Assembly (NCBI GenBank): GCA_938029725.1
Contig: CALHGE010000068.1
Location: 1 to 35,602 of the forward strand
DNA from: an uncultured Flavobacteriaceae bacterium
Lineage (GTDB): Bacteria > Bacteroidota > Bacteroidia > Flavobacteriales > Flavobacteriaceae
DNA: 35,602 nucleotides
Reading direction: 5' to 3'
Part shown: in pieces, positions 1-7,420 of the stretch
Numbering within the stretch: the stretch's first letter is position 1
Layout of the letters: each line of letters opens with the position of its first letter
The notes under the pieces: model-generated
Seen by the model: only the letters and a program-made list of their open reading frames with translations
The model's database searches: none
Told to the model about the DNA's origin: nothing
Translations under genes and position numbers: made by a program

Positions 1-1
1 T

Positions 2-718
2 GGCAGAAAGTGGTGGTCGTCAGGTGCGATGGATCCAAATTGTAAGATTGCCATTGTCATGGGAAAAACTGATTTTAATGCAGCGCGCCATGAACAACAA
101 AGTATGATTTTGGTTCCTATGGATACTCCTGGTTTAAAAATTGAAAGAGCATTATCTGTTTTTGGTTATAACGATTCTCCAGAAGGGCATGCTGAAATTG
201 TCTTGGATAACGTGAGAGTTCCAAAAGAGAATTTATTAGTTGGCGAAGGTCAAGGATTCGCAATTGCTCAAGGTCGTTTAGGTCCGGGTAGAATACACCA
301 TTGCATGCGATTGATTGGTATGGCGCAACGTTCACTAGAATTAATGTCAGAACGCACCACACAGCGAAAGCCTTTTGGAAGAACATTAGATACTTTTAGT
401 AGTGTTCGTCAAGATATTGGGAATTCCGCTTGCGAAATTCAACAAACACGATTACTAGTACTTTCTGCTGCCGATAGAATGGACAGAGCAGGAAATAAAG
501 AAGCAAAAGATTTGATTGCCATGATTAAGATTGTTGCTCCAAATATGGCTTTACGAGTTATAGACAGAGCCATACAAATTATGGGTGGTAGGGGTGTAAG
601 TGGCGATACGCCATTGGCACATTTCTATGCAGCCGCAAGAACATTAAGACTTGCTGATGGGCCAGATGAGGTGCATTTGAGTCAGTTGGGTAAAAATACA
701 ATTAAGAAGTATTCATAA
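2..718 (+). CDS. Acyl-CoA dehydrogenase, ACAD10/ACAD11-like (5' end outside window)
   Basis: C-terminal 238 residues of an FAD-dependent acyl-CoA dehydrogenase. The frame is open to the left edge and begins [14 protein letters not shown], typical of the middle beta-domain of this family, so the ATG at 29 is internal. The helical C-terminal domain follows (RKPFGRTL, then [10 protein letters not shown]). Near the end the usual catalytic EGT is replaced by LADGPDEVH (650-676), the hallmark of ACAD10/ACAD11. In animals ACAD11 joins this domain to an APH-type kinase and degrades 4-hydroxyacyl-CoAs through a phosphorylated intermediate. Here the kinase is the next gene, whose ATG follows this stop codon directly, implying tight co-expression. 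Soluble, cytoplasmic. Family certain; substrate inferred. Confidence 0.93.
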   Translation, partial: GRKWWSSGAMDPNCKIAIVMGKTDFNAARHEQQSMILVPMDTPGLKIERALSVFGYNDSPEGHAEIVLDNVRVPKENLLVGEGQGFAIAQGRLGPGRIHHCMRLIGMAQRSLELMSERTTQRKPFGRTLDTFSSVRQDIGNSACEIQQTRLLVLSAADRMDRAGNKEAKDLIAMIKIVAPNMALRVIDRAIQIMGGRGVSGDTPLAHFYAAARTLRLADGPDEVHLSQLGKNTIKKYS

Positions 719-1786
719 ATGAACACAAAACCAGTTCGCGAAGGTGAAGAGCTTAATGAAGGTAAACTCAAGAAATTCCTTCTTGAACATGATTTGATTA
801 CCAATGTTCAGAGTGAACTAATTGTTGGGCAATTCTCGAATGGATTTTCAAACCTAACCTATCTTTTAAATATAGAGAACAAAGATTATGTCTTAAGACG
901 GCCTCCATTTGCTGCTCCAAAACGAGGGCACGATATGAGTAGAGAGTATAAGGTAATTCATAATTTGAATGCCGTTTTTGATAAAACGCCTAAGGCATAT
1001 GCGTATACCGAAGATGTCGCCATTATTGGAGCTCCGTTTTATATTATGAGTAAAGTGTCTGGCGAGATTTTGACTGCAAAAGAGGCGCATAGAAGACAAG
1101 TCAGTCCTAATGAATTCAAAACGATTGCAAATACCTGGTTAGATACTTTTGTAGCTTTCCATAATATCGATTACAAAGCTGCAGGACTTGAAGATTTAGG
1201 TCGCCCTATAGCCTATGTAGAGCGTCAGGTAACGAATTGGGGAAAGCAGTATTTAGCTGCTGCAACCGATGATGTTCCGGCCGCTGCAAAAGTAATGACT
1301 TGGATGCGTGATAATCAACCCAAGCAGTATGATCATACGATTATTCATAATGATTTCAAGTATGATAATGTTGTTTTTAAAGACGACTCTTGGAATGAAA
1401 TTTCTGCAATATTAGATTGGGAAATGTGTACCCTAGGTGACCCATTAATGGATCTTGGAACTTCATTAGGGTATTGGACAACCGCTACCGATCCTGATAT
1501 TATGAAGCAAGGTTTAAAGTCGCCAACAGTACTAGAAGGCAATCCATCACGTACTGATATCGTACAGCAGTATGCCTTTAAAAGTGGAAGAAGTATTGAC
1601 AATTTGACTTTTTATTATGCTTACGGACTCTTTAAAATTGCAGTAATTGCACAGCAGATTTACTATCGTTTTAAACATGGGCATACGAGCGATCCAAAGT
1701 TCGCGTACTTAAATAAGGCATCCGAATTATGCGTCAATACCGCTTGGCAAGCCATTCAGAAAAATCAAATTGATAATTTATTTTAG
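719..1786 (+). CDS. APH-family phosphotransferase, ACAD10/11 kinase-domain type (LvaA-like)
   Basis: 355-residue small-molecule kinase of the aminoglycoside-phosphotransferase fold. The N-lobe carries NGFSNLTYLL and YVLRRPP, as in ACAD10/11 kinase domains rather than in antibiotic kinases. The catalytic loop is intact: HNDFKYDN at residues 210-217 (catalytic D212, metal-binding N217) and LDWEMCTLGDPLMDLG from 232, which supplies the second metal ligand (D233). The ATG starts on the base after the stop of the acyl-CoA dehydrogenase gene. In LvaA of Pseudomonas putida and in ACAD11 this domain phosphorylates the 4-hydroxyl of a 4-hydroxyacyl-CoA. The same role is likely here by homology and context. 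Aminoglycoside resistance is unlikely. Confidence 0.9.
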   Translation: MNTKPVREGEELNEGKLKKFLLEHDLITNVQSELIVGQFSNGFSNLTYLLNIENKDYVLRRPPFAAPKRGHDMSREYKVIHNLNAVFDKTPKAYAYTEDVAIIGAPFYIMSKVSGEILTAKEAHRRQVSPNEFKTIANTWLDTFVAFHNIDYKAAGLEDLGRPIAYVERQVTNWGKQYLAAATDDVPAAAKVMTWMRDNQPKQYDHTIIHNDFKYDNVVFKDDSWNEISAILDWEMCTLGDPLMDLGTSLGYWTTATDPDIMKQGLKSPTVLEGNPSRTDIVQQYAFKSGRSIDNLTFYYAYGLFKIAVIAQQIYYRFKHGHTSDPKFAYLNKASELCVNTAWQAIQKNQIDNLF

Positions 1787-1791
1787 TAGCT

Positions 1792-2178
1792 ATGGGGAGG
1801 CAAACTTATTTGGAAATCAATCAAGAGCAGTTCAAGGCATTCGCGCAATTGCCAATGGGTACACCGGTAGTGATGTTAAACTTGTTGAGATTTAAAGATG
1901 CCGTTGTTGAAACAGGATTGTCGGGTGCCGAATCTTACAAAATGTATATGAAGCAAGCAATGCCCTTTTTTGCAAAAGCGAATGCTGAGGTCCTATTCTT
2001 AGGAAAGCCACAAACGATGCTGATTGGTCCGGAAGATGAAGCCTTGTGGGATAAGGTGTTATTAATAAAGTATAATACAATTGCTGATTTTTTAGACATG
2101 GTACAAGCAGAGGGGTATCCTGCTCATTTAAGAAAACAAGCATTAAGTGATTCAAGATTGATTCAATGTAAAAGCTAA
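1792..2178 (+). CDS. DUF1330-like dimeric alpha/beta-barrel protein
   Basis: 128-residue cytoplasmic protein resembling DUF1330 proteins (ferredoxin-like dimeric alpha/beta barrel). It has a strand VVMLNLLRFK near residues 25-34, a central tyrosine-rich helix (ESYKMYMKQAMPFF) and a C-terminal YPAHLRKQALSDSRLIQ segment, where DUF1330 members usually have an AHR or R-x-A-L motif. It begins 5 bases after the kinase stop and ends 17 bases before the next SDR, so it belongs to the same transcription unit. LvaA-type kinases have a small partner, LvaB, but I see no resemblance to what I remember of that family. The function is unknown. Confidence 0.8.
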   Translation: MGRQTYLEINQEQFKAFAQLPMGTPVVMLNLLRFKDAVVETGLSGAESYKMYMKQAMPFFAKANAEVLFLGKPQTMLIGPEDEALWDKVLLIKYNTIADFLDMVQAEGYPAHLRKQALSDSRLIQCKS

Positions 2179-2195
2179 TTTGAAAAAATAAACAG

Positions 2196-2951
2196 ATGAA
2201 ATTAGAAAATAAAGTAGTAATAGTAACAGGTGCAGGAAGCGGTATCGGAGCGGCAACCGCAAAACTTTTCGGCACACATAAAGCCATCGTAGTAGTTTCT
2301 GATATTAATTTAGAAGGTGCACAAAAAGTAGTAGATGAGATCGCCGCAGAAGGTGGTACGGCCTCAGCCATTGAAACTGATGTTACGCAATTTGAACAAG
2401 TAGAAGCGCTGATTGAACAAACGGTAAAAAAACATGGTCAATTAGATGTGATCGTAAATAATGCTGGTATTGGTGGTAAGCACCAACTAAAGACTGCTGA
2501 TCATACACATGAAGATTGGCATAACGTGATTGCTGTGAATCAAACGGGTGTTTTCTATTGCATGCAAGTTGCCATCAAGCAAATGCTTGCCCAAGGTCAT
2601 GGTAGTATGGTCAATGTCGCATCGTTAGCAGGTTTAAAAGCATCGGGTAATAATTTGTCATACAGTGCAAGTAAGTATGCAGTCGTTGGAATGACAAAAT
2701 CTGCAGCTTTGGAATATGGCCGAAAAAATATCCGCATCAATGCGGTATGTCCAGGTTTCACGCACTCAGCATTATTAGATCAATTGCTGTCGATTAGTCC
2801 TGATATGGGAGATAAATTAAAACGATTTATTCCAATGGGCCGTTTTGGCGAGGCTACCGAAATAGCAGAAGCAATTTGCTGGTTAGCTTCCGAGAATTCT
2901 AAATTTATTACAGGGCAAACAATAACACTAGACGGAGGTACATCCTTATAA
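2196..2951 (+). CDS. SDR-family NAD(P)-dependent oxidoreductase
   Basis: 251-residue classical short-chain dehydrogenase. It shows the Rossmann glycine motif TGAGSGIG (residues 11-18), an acidic residue after beta-2 (VSDIN) that favours NAD(H), NNAG (88-91), and the catalytic set S143, Y156, K160 (YSASK). The C-terminal FITGQTITLDGG is typical. It probably oxidises or reduces a hydroxyacyl- or ketoacyl-CoA in this catabolic train. In the Pseudomonas lva operon the equivalent position is filled by the SDR LvaD, which reduces levulinyl-CoA to 4-hydroxyvaleryl-CoA. The substrate cannot be read from sequence. It lies 8 bases from the isomerase gene downstream. Confidence 0.92.
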   Translation: MKLENKVVIVTGAGSGIGAATAKLFGTHKAIVVVSDINLEGAQKVVDEIAAEGGTASAIETDVTQFEQVEALIEQTVKKHGQLDVIVNNAGIGGKHQLKTADHTHEDWHNVIAVNQTGVFYCMQVAIKQMLAQGHGSMVNVASLAGLKASGNNLSYSASKYAVVGMTKSAALEYGRKNIRINAVCPGFTHSALLDQLLSISPDMGDKLKRFIPMGRFGEATEIAEAICWLASENSKFITGQTITLDGGTSL

Positions 2952-2959
2952 AATAAAAT

Positions 2960-3730
2960 ATGAACACAGTAGAAGTAACCTATAAAGATGACTATGCCAT
3001 AGTTCAAATGAATCGCGGTAAGGTCAATGCAATCAATTTTGAAATGGTACAAGAGTTGCGGGATGTTTTTCATGCATTGGAAGAAAATACCGACATGAAG
3101 GGCGTTATTCTTACCGGTCAACCACATTACTTTTCTGCGGGTTTAGATTTGATTGAATTATTCCAGTATGACAAGGACCAGATTCGAGATTTCTTCACCT
3201 CCTTTGGTGCATTATATCTAGAATTAGTGCAATTTACAAAACCTTTTATTTCAGCTATTTCAGGCCATTCTCCAGCCGGAGGATGCGTTCTAGCGGTCAC
3301 AAGTGATAATCGCTATATGGCAGACGGTGATAGGTATGTTATCGGATTGAACGAGGTCGCAGTAAATATCCAAATAAGTCAAAACCTAACTGAGGTTTAT
3401 GCCTTTTGGATGGGCGAAGGTTTAGCTAGTAGGTATATCCTCGAAGGAAAGCTTCTAACAGGAAAAGAAGCCCTTAAAGCAGGATTAGTGGATGAATTAG
3501 TCCCTCTAGAAAATGTACTTGAAAGAGCAGAAAAGCAAATGAAGCTTTATATGAGCGCGGACCAAGAAATTTTAATAAACACAAAAAGAAAACTCAGAAA
3601 ACACCTCTTGGATAAATTGGATTTAAAGGCAGAAAACTCTTTAAAGGAAGCTTCTGAGCTCTGGTGGAAGCCTGAAATAAGAGCCAAGATGAAGGATTAC
3701 GTAGAGAGCTTTTCGAGTAAAAAGAAATAA
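2960..3730 (+). CDS. Delta3,delta2-enoyl-CoA isomerase-like crotonase
   Basis: 256-residue crotonase-fold enzyme. The CoA/oxyanion segments are FSAGLDL (58-64) and SPAGGC (104-109). In true enoyl-CoA hydratases two glutamates act (GGCELA and PE). Here the first is replaced by V110 (GGCVLA) while the second is kept as E132 in IGLNEV. This one-glutamate pattern, together with RYMADGDRYVIGLNE, closely matches mitochondrial enoyl-CoA isomerase ECI1, which moves a 3-enoyl double bond to the 2-trans position. The likely role is helping unsaturated or rearranged acyl-CoAs into beta-oxidation. About 135 bases without a gene follow it. Confidence 0.88.
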   Translation: MNTVEVTYKDDYAIVQMNRGKVNAINFEMVQELRDVFHALEENTDMKGVILTGQPHYFSAGLDLIELFQYDKDQIRDFFTSFGALYLELVQFTKPFISAISGHSPAGGCVLAVTSDNRYMADGDRYVIGLNEVAVNIQISQNLTEVYAFWMGEGLASRYILEGKLLTGKEALKAGLVDELVPLENVLERAEKQMKLYMSADQEILINTKRKLRKHLLDKLDLKAENSLKEASELWWKPEIRAKMKDYVESFSSKKK

Positions 3731-3764
3731 GCTCATCTTTCAGTTCATGCGGGGTCTAGAACAG

Positions 3765-3796
3765 ATTGGAAATTTAAAGCTTGAATAGTAATATTG
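3765..3796 (+). promoter_or_regulatory. Candidate Bacteroidota promoter upstream of the MDR gene
   Basis: ATTG (3765-3768), 20-base spacer, TAATATTG (3789-3796), against the consensus TTTG-N19~21-TAnnTTTG with one mismatch in each box. It is followed by a small CCCC-GTGA-GGGG hairpin (3798-3809) with a GNRA-type loop in the predicted leader. It would start a second transcript inside the catabolic train. Confidence 0.35.
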
Positions 3797-3897
3797 GCCC
3801 CGTGAGGGGTATTAGAGGTGTTAGTGCAGAATGATAAACTAAAAATTAAACAACTTCCCTTTCGATAATGAAGGGTGCAAAAATAAAAAACGTAGCC

Positions 3898-4899
3898 ATG
3901 AACAAACAGTTATTATTTGTAAAAAGACCACAAGGCGAAGCCGATGCTTCTACCTGGTCATTAGAGACGAGTGCAATCCCTGAAATTAGTGAAGGGCAAA
4001 TTTTAGTAAAACAACATTACATATCCTTAGACCCTGCAATGAGAGGGTGGATGAACGATGCAAAGTCGTATATAGCACCAATGGAGATCGGTTCGGTAAT
4101 GCGCGCTGGTTCAGTAGGTGAGGTTGTAGCGTCTAAGAATCCACAATTTGAAGTAGGGCAATATGTTGCTGGTACCGGTGGTGTTCAGCAATATGCAGTT
4201 ACCGATGGAAAAGGTTTTTACCAAGTAGACCCCAAGCTAGCACCTTTGCCAATGTATATTGGTACTTTAGGAATGCCGGGTATGACCGCGTATTTTGGAA
4301 TTACCGAAGTTGGTAAAGTGAAAGAAGGAGATACAGTATTGGTTTCTGGCGCAGCAGGTGCGGTAGGAAGTGTTGTTGGGCAAGTTGCCAAATTAAAAGG
4401 ATGTAGGGTAGTCGGTATTGCTGGTGGAGCTGAGAAATGTAAGTATGTTGTTGAAGAGTTAGGATTTGACGCTTGCATTGATTACAAAAATGAAAATGTA
4501 GCTTCTCGTTTTAAAGAGGAATGCCCTAAAGGAATTGATATTTATTTTGATAATGTTGGAGGTGAGATTTTAGATATCGCACTTACGCGTTTACGCATGA
4601 ATGCGCGTATCGTTATTTGTGGTGCCATTTCGCAATACAATAATAAAACAAAGATCAAAGGACCTAGTAATTATTTGTCCTTATTGGTAAATAGAGCTAG
4701 TATGACCGGAATGGTCGTTTTTGATTACGCAACTCGATATGCAGAAGGGGCTCAGATTTTAGGCAAATGGATGGCAGAAGGGAAACTGAAAAGTCGCGAA
4801 GATGTTTATGAAGGGATAGAGAATTTTCCAGAAACTTTTAGCCGACTTTTTTCAGGAGATAAAATGGGGAAGCTGGTGTTGAAAGTAATTGAAGACTAG
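3898..4899 (+). CDS. NADP-dependent 2-alkenal/enone reductase (MDR superfamily, PTGR/CurA type)
   Basis: 333-residue zinc-free medium-chain reductase. SLDPAMRGWM (43-52) is characteristic of the leukotriene B4 dehydrogenase/prostaglandin reductase/CurA group, and the NADP-binding motif SGAAGAVGS lies at 150-158. These enzymes saturate the C=C bond of enones and alkenals such as 4-hydroxynonenal products. An ATG 30 bases upstream (3868) is also in frame, but family members start with the MNKQLL-like strand, so 3898 is preferred. It sits between the isomerase and a second MDR gene, which suggests handling of oxidised unsaturated lipids. Exact substrate unknown. Confidence 0.88.
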   Translation: MNKQLLFVKRPQGEADASTWSLETSAIPEISEGQILVKQHYISLDPAMRGWMNDAKSYIAPMEIGSVMRAGSVGEVVASKNPQFEVGQYVAGTGGVQQYAVTDGKGFYQVDPKLAPLPMYIGTLGMPGMTAYFGITEVGKVKEGDTVLVSGAAGAVGSVVGQVAKLKGCRVVGIAGGAEKCKYVVEELGFDACIDYKNENVASRFKEECPKGIDIYFDNVGGEILDIALTRLRMNARIVICGAISQYNNKTKIKGPSNYLSLLVNRASMTGMVVFDYATRYAEGAQILGKWMAEGKLKSREDVYEGIENFPETFSRLFSGDKMGKLVLKVIED

Positions 4900-4910
4900 G
4901 AAATACGCGG

Positions 4911-5030
4911 TATCTAGTTAAAAAGATAAAGTGCATATGCCGTTTAAGTAGAAAGATTAATGGCTAAGATAATCAGCTTAACCCCCTTTAGGGTGTTCTT
5001 GCTGAGCGGTGAATTATTTTTAACTAGATA
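4911..5030. repeat. 120-bp intergenic element with 14-bp perfect terminal inverted repeats
   Basis: TATCTAGTTAAAAA at 4911-4924 is the exact reverse complement of TTTTTAACTAGATA at 5017-5030. A weaker nested stem (ATCAGC at 4972-4977 with GCTGAG at 5001-5006) and a CCC-TTTA-GGG hairpin near 4984-4993 lie inside. No ORF is present. It could be a MITE-like or palindromic dispersed element, or an attenuator between the two reductase genes. Only one copy was noticed in this window. Confidence 0.45.
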
Positions 5031-5060
5031 ATCGATAGCGTTTAAAAATAGGTATGACCA

Positions 5061-5091
5061 GTTGGGTCGTTGGCAGCTTTTCTTATTTTTA
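5061..5091 (+). promoter_or_regulatory. Candidate promoter for the quinone-oxidoreductase-like gene
   Basis: GTTG (5061-5064), 19-base spacer, TATTTTTA (5084-5091), with one mismatch per box against TTTG/TAnnTTTG. A start near 5098 would leave a leader of about 50 bases before the ATG at 5151. It also overlaps the in-frame TTG at 5070, which argues against that start. Confidence 0.35.
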
Positions 5092-5150
5092 AGAAAGAAG
5101 CCGTAGATTTTAGAACCATCAATGAGCAAGCAATTATAACAATAAAATCT

Positions 5151-6125
5151 ATGAGAGCAATACGATGTAAAGCATATGGCCCACCATCTTCTTTAGTTTT
5201 AGAAGAGGTAGAAAATCTAAAGCCTAAAGCTAAAGAGGTATTAGTGACGGTAAAAGCATGTGGCCTTAATTTTCCTGATACCCTCATCATTCAAGGACTA
5301 TATCAGTTTAAACCTGAATTGCCATTTACCCCTGGAAGTGATGTTGCTGGTGTGGTAAAGGAAGTAGGAGAGGGCGTATCTCATTTGAAAGTAGGGCAAG
5401 AAGTTTTTGGTTTTGTACCTTATGGTGCACTAGCAGAAGAGGTTCTTGTGCCTTCAAATGCTTGTTTTCCAAAACCACCTCAGATGGACTTTCCAACTGC
5501 CGCCTCATTCTTAATGGCTTATGGTACTTCATACCATGCTTTAAAGAACAGAGGTCGTTTGATGGAGGGGGAGACCTTGTTAGTATTAGGTGCTTCTGGT
5601 GGCGTTGGTCTCGCGGCCGTTGAATTAGGAAAGTTGATGGGTGCCAAGGTAATTGCAGCTGCATCAACTGATGAGAAGCTTGAACTTTGTAAAAAGTATG
5701 GGGCAGATGAAACTATAAATTACACCACACAAGATTTAAAAGCGACTATAAAAGAACTTACAGAAGGCAAAGGTGCGGATGTGATCTATGATCCAGTTGG
5801 AGGAGCGTATTCAGAAGCTGCCTTTAGAGGTATTGCAAGAAATGGAAGGTTTTTGGTGGTTGGTTTTGCAGCCGGAGATATTCCAAAAATTCCTTTGAAT
5901 CTTCCCTTATTAAAAGAGGCTTCTATCGTTGGCGTCTTTTGGGGAGCATTCGCCATGAAAGACCCCAAGGGTAATATGCAGAATTCAATGCAACTCATGC
6001 AATGGCATGCTGAAGGAAAATTAAAACCACATATTCATGCTGTCTATGATTTGGTTGATACTTCAAAAGCATTAGAAGAAATGACCAATCGAAAAGTAAA
6101 AGGAAAATTAATAGTAAAGGTTTAA
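5151..6125 (+). CDS. NADPH:quinone oxidoreductase-like MDR (zeta-crystallin family)
   Basis: 324-residue zinc-free MDR. It begins MRAIRCKAYG, as is normal for the family; an in-frame TTG start 81 bases upstream gives an unrelated leader. Motifs are GLNFPDTLIIQGLYQ, PGSDVAGVV, and the nucleotide-binding GASGGVG (147-153). Members reduce quinones or enoyl compounds with NADPH; some act as enoyl-CoA reductases. It lies just before the FabG/MaoC pair and forms one unit with them (11-base gap to the FabG-like gene). It may reduce a double bond in the same pathway, but the sequence does not fix the substrate. Confidence 0.88.
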   Translation: MRAIRCKAYGPPSSLVLEEVENLKPKAKEVLVTVKACGLNFPDTLIIQGLYQFKPELPFTPGSDVAGVVKEVGEGVSHLKVGQEVFGFVPYGALAEEVLVPSNACFPKPPQMDFPTAASFLMAYGTSYHALKNRGRLMEGETLLVLGASGGVGLAAVELGKLMGAKVIAAASTDEKLELCKKYGADETINYTTQDLKATIKELTEGKGADVIYDPVGGAYSEAAFRGIARNGRFLVVGFAAGDIPKIPLNLPLLKEASIVGVFWGAFAMKDPKGNMQNSMQLMQWHAEGKLKPHIHAVYDLVDTSKALEEMTNRKVKGKLIVKV

Positions 6126-6136
6126 TCAGACTATAT

Positions 6137-6874
6137 ATGAGACTAAAAGATAAAATAGCAGTAATAACAGGCGGTTCAAGAGGAATTGGACAAGCAATTT
6201 CTGAGTTGTTCGCTAAAGAAGGCGCTACGGTAATTATAGTTGACCTTTTGCCACAAGGGCAACAAGTTGCTGAGGGTATTAACACCAATGGCGGTAAAGC
6301 GGAATTCCATTCAGTTTCTGTTACTGATAAATCAGCCATTGAAACACTCTTTGCTTCTGTAAACGAAAAACATGGTAGCTTAGATATTTTGATCAATAAC
6401 GCAGGAATTACACGTGACCGAACGTTAGAGAAAATGAGCGAGGATGAGTTTGATGCGGTAGTCAATGTCAATTTAAAAGGCGTTTTTTTATGTGCGCAAG
6501 CTGCAGCGCCATACATGAAAGCAAACAAATACGGTCGTATAGTTAGTGCCGCTTCGAATGTAGGTTTACGAGGTAACTTCGGGCAAACAAATTATGCCGC
6601 CACTAAAGCTGGAGTAATTGCGATGTCAAAAACATGGACTGTTGAATTAGGTAAACATGGAATTACAGCTAATGCAATCGCTCCTGGTTTTACCATGACT
6701 GATATGGTTGATAAGATTCCTGAAGAGCATTTCGCTGCTATTAAAGCGAGTATACCTTTAAGAACTGTAGCGCAGCCTATTGATATTGCTTATGGGTATT
6801 TGTACCTAGCTTCTGATGAAGCACGTTTTGTGTCAGGCATTTGTTTAACGATTGACGGAGGAACTTCAAGATAA
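6137..6874 (+). CDS. FabG-like 3-oxoacyl-(ACP/CoA) reductase (SDR)
   Basis: 245-residue SDR with TGGSRGIG (11-18), NNAGITRD (87-94) and catalytic S140, Y153, K157. The NNAGITRD motif and overall length match FabG and PhaB. Because it is followed after 4 bases by a MaoC-type hydratase and then by an acyl-CoA ligase, a role on acyl-CoA (3-hydroxyacyl-CoA dehydrogenation) is more likely than one in fatty acid synthesis. A housekeeping fabG would normally sit beside fabF/acpP, which are absent here. Confidence 0.9.
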   Translation: MRLKDKIAVITGGSRGIGQAISELFAKEGATVIIVDLLPQGQQVAEGINTNGGKAEFHSVSVTDKSAIETLFASVNEKHGSLDILINNAGITRDRTLEKMSEDEFDAVVNVNLKGVFLCAQAAAPYMKANKYGRIVSAASNVGLRGNFGQTNYAATKAGVIAMSKTWTVELGKHGITANAIAPGFTMTDMVDKIPEEHFAAIKASIPLRTVAQPIDIAYGYLYLASDEARFVSGICLTIDGGTSR

Positions 6875-6878
6875 GATT

Positions 6879-7343
6879 ATGGCAAAATTAGTAGTAGAAA
6901 ATTTTAGCGCTTTTAAAGAGTTAGAAGGGAAGCAGCTTCCCGATGGTGATTGGATGACAGTCTCTCAAGAAATGATTAATGATTTTGCGAAGGCTACAGG
7001 AGACTTCCAATGGATTCATGTTGATGTTGAAAAAGCAACAAAGCATTCTCCATTTAAAAAACCTGTAGCACATGGCTTTATGTCTATTTCTCTTATTTCA
7101 AAAATGCTTGAAGATTTGATTCAAGTGAAATCTGCGCAAATGGGCGTGAACTATGGTTTGAATAAGGTCCGTTTTCCAAATCCAGTTTTGGTTGATAGTC
7201 GATTACGACTAGTAGGTAGTATTTTAAATATCGAAAATTATGGTGATACTGGTTTAAAAATCACTTGGAATTGTACCGTTGAGATTGAAGGTCAGTCAAA
7301 ACCCGCCTGTGCAGCAGAGTTTTTAAGCTTGATGTTTGAGTAA
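6879..7343 (+). CDS. MaoC/NodN-like (R)-specific enoyl-CoA hydratase
   Basis: 154-residue single hot-dog domain. The hydratase motif reads TGDFQWIH with catalytic D42 and H47; the usual asparagine is Q, as in NodN-like members. PFKKPVAHGFMSISL follows, the normal substrate-tunnel segment. The ATG at 6879 lies 4 bases after the FabG-like stop; an in-frame upstream start at 6852 would overlap that gene and adds a non-family leader. With the adjacent SDR it would make an (R)-3-hydroxyacyl-CoA hydration/dehydrogenation pair. Confidence 0.9.
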   Translation: MAKLVVENFSAFKELEGKQLPDGDWMTVSQEMINDFAKATGDFQWIHVDVEKATKHSPFKKPVAHGFMSISLISKMLEDLIQVKSAQMGVNYGLNKVRFPNPVLVDSRLRLVGSILNIENYGDTGLKITWNCTVEIEGQSKPACAAEFLSLMFE

Positions 7344-7362
7344 AATTCAATGCTTGAGAGTA

Positions 7363-7395
7363 ATTGTTTTTTTCTTATCTTAATCATTATTTTTT
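7363..7395 (+). promoter_or_regulatory. Weak promoter candidate for the acyl-CoA ligase
   Basis: ATTG (7363-7366), 21-base spacer, TATTTTTT (7388-7395). One mismatch per box; the tract is T-rich, so chance is likely. The spacing to the ATG at 7421 is reasonable. Confidence 0.22.
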
Positions 7396-7420
7396 AAGAC
7401 CAACCAATAACCAAATATTA

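Noticed and set aside
719..1786. Aminoglycoside resistance gene
   Set aside because: APH fold only; the motifs and neighbour match ACAD10/11-type metabolic kinases.
1892..2371. 159-codon - strand ORF across the DUF1330 and SDR genes
   Set aside because: Spans two well-supported + strand genes and lacks any motif.
5995..6528. 177-codon - strand ORF opposite the FabG-like gene
   Set aside because: Shadow ORF of a conserved gene with intact catalytic motifs; no recognisable domain.
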